Positions 63,279-64,000 of a stretch of 64,000 nucleotides of DNA are shown piece by piece. Position 1 is the first letter of the stretch. Each line of letters opens with the position of its first letter. A model generated the notes under the pieces. The model had not been told where the DNA came from, made no database searches, and worked only from the letters and a program-made list of their open reading frames with translations. The position numbers and the translations under genes were made by a program. The DNA lies in NCBI RefSeq assembly GCF_028858725.1, contig NC_084760.1:52849367-52913366 (forward strand), read 5' to 3'. This stretch comes from Colius striatus (lineage: Eukaryota; Chordata; Aves; Coliiformes; Coliidae).

Positions 63279-64000
63279 GTATGTACACCTTGCCTGGTTT
63301 TTTGTTGTTGTTCTTTCTGTGTTGTCAATACGAATTTTAGTCATAGAGAGTCAGTTAATGTTTAGTTTTGCTTTACTTTAAAATAGAGCTTGCTGAAACT
63401 TCTAGTTCTGTTTTATAGAGAAATCGTGCCAAAACTCTTCCAACCTAATGGCTTCGTTATTCTAATGTTAAGTCTTTCAGACAAACTAACAAAAGCAAGG
63501 ATGTTTTGATTGAAGTGTCCAGGGCAGTAACTGCACACTAACATTTCTGACAGTACTTGTTGCAGTGATTCAGTTTCTGCTTCTTGTTCTGTAATTGAGG
63601 GGAGAAAAATTATATGACTGGCAAATAGTTGTTACTTGGTTTTGTTGAGACACTAACATGATATTTGTAAAGCATGATAGGTAAAGCTATGCTTGATCAT
63701 TTAAAATAGTATCTAATCATAATTGCTCTGCCACTGACCTGAGCTACTGATTGAGGGAGTGATGTTTTGTAATGTCATACCAGCATACCAATGGATAATA
63801 TTATGTGTTACTGTTTTTATACATAATAGAGTGTTTGATAAATTGTAGCACTTTGTGGAGATGATCATGCAGTCTCCTAAAGTCAAAAGTTTATCTCCTT
63901 TGTTTGAGATTAAAATGATCGAATGCTAAAAATTGTAGTAAGAAACGAGAAACATATTCATATTTTGTGTTATACTGAAAAGGTAATATTTTTTGTTTTT
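63279..64000. other. KPNA5 intron 4, to the window edge
   Basis: Intronic sequence with no exon or repeat recognised. Confidence 0.5.

Overview
This window looks like nuclear DNA from a bird. Spliced vertebrate genes with canonical GT-AG introns sit among several CR1 LINE fragments, whose 3' ends resemble the common avian CR1 tail, and avian-type endogenous retrovirus LTRs. The gene order matches the region of human 6q22 / mouse chromosome 10 that carries TRAPPC3L, CALHM4, RWDD1, ZUP1 and KPNA5. The abundance of solo ERVL- and ERVK-like LTRs fits a neoavian bird at least as well as a fowl; the species cannot be fixed from the sequence.

Layout, left to right. 1-8 kb: an antisense solo LTR, a second, older LTR-like block, and two CR1 tails, with no exon recognised. 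8.1-11.0 kb: two internal exons of TRAPPC3L on the minus strand, with a CR1 in the intron between them; the 3' exons lie beyond the left edge and exon 1 was not found. 11-19.4 kb: no recognised feature. 19.65-23.1 kb: a complete two-exon CALHM4 gene on the plus strand (320 residues) with its poly(A) signal. 23.66-23.93 kb: an unassigned exon-like ORF followed by a perfect 12-bp hairpin. 24.0-34.2 kb: the RWDD1 CpG-island promoter and all seven RWDD1 coding exons (241 residues). 34.2-38.4 kb: intergenic, with a homeodomain-type inverted repeat; RSPH4A, which lies here in mammals, was not seen. 38.4-42.7 kb: a complete cytosolic sulfotransferase (six coding exons, 289 residues, minus strand) most like SULT3A. 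42.7-47.3 kb: intergenic, with CR1 fragments. 47.3-58.0 kb: complete ZUP1 on the minus strand (nine coding exons, 482 residues). 58.0-58.3 kb: a CpG-island promoter shared by ZUP1 and KPNA5. 58.29 kb to the right edge: the first four coding exons of KPNA5 (importin-alpha IBB region).

The genes do not form a pathway; they are a conserved neighbourhood of unrelated housekeeping and tissue-specific genes. TRAPPC3L is a TRAPP-type vesicle-tethering paralogue, CALHM4 a large-pore channel paralogue, RWDD1 a DRG2-binding RWD protein, SULT3A-like a PAPS-dependent sulfotransferase, ZUP1 a K63-ubiquitin peptidase and KPNA5 a nuclear import adaptor. I joined exons by matching reading phase, splice consensus and remembered family protein sequence; no alignment was run.

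The points most worth a second look are the shortened ZUP1 N-terminus with eroded zinc fingers, the unassigned exon plus hairpin upstream of RWDD1, a SULT3A-like gene where RSPH4A is expected, the two LTRs in one ZUP1 intron, and the paired homeodomain sites at 35.75 kb. I did not find a clearly new multi-gene system.
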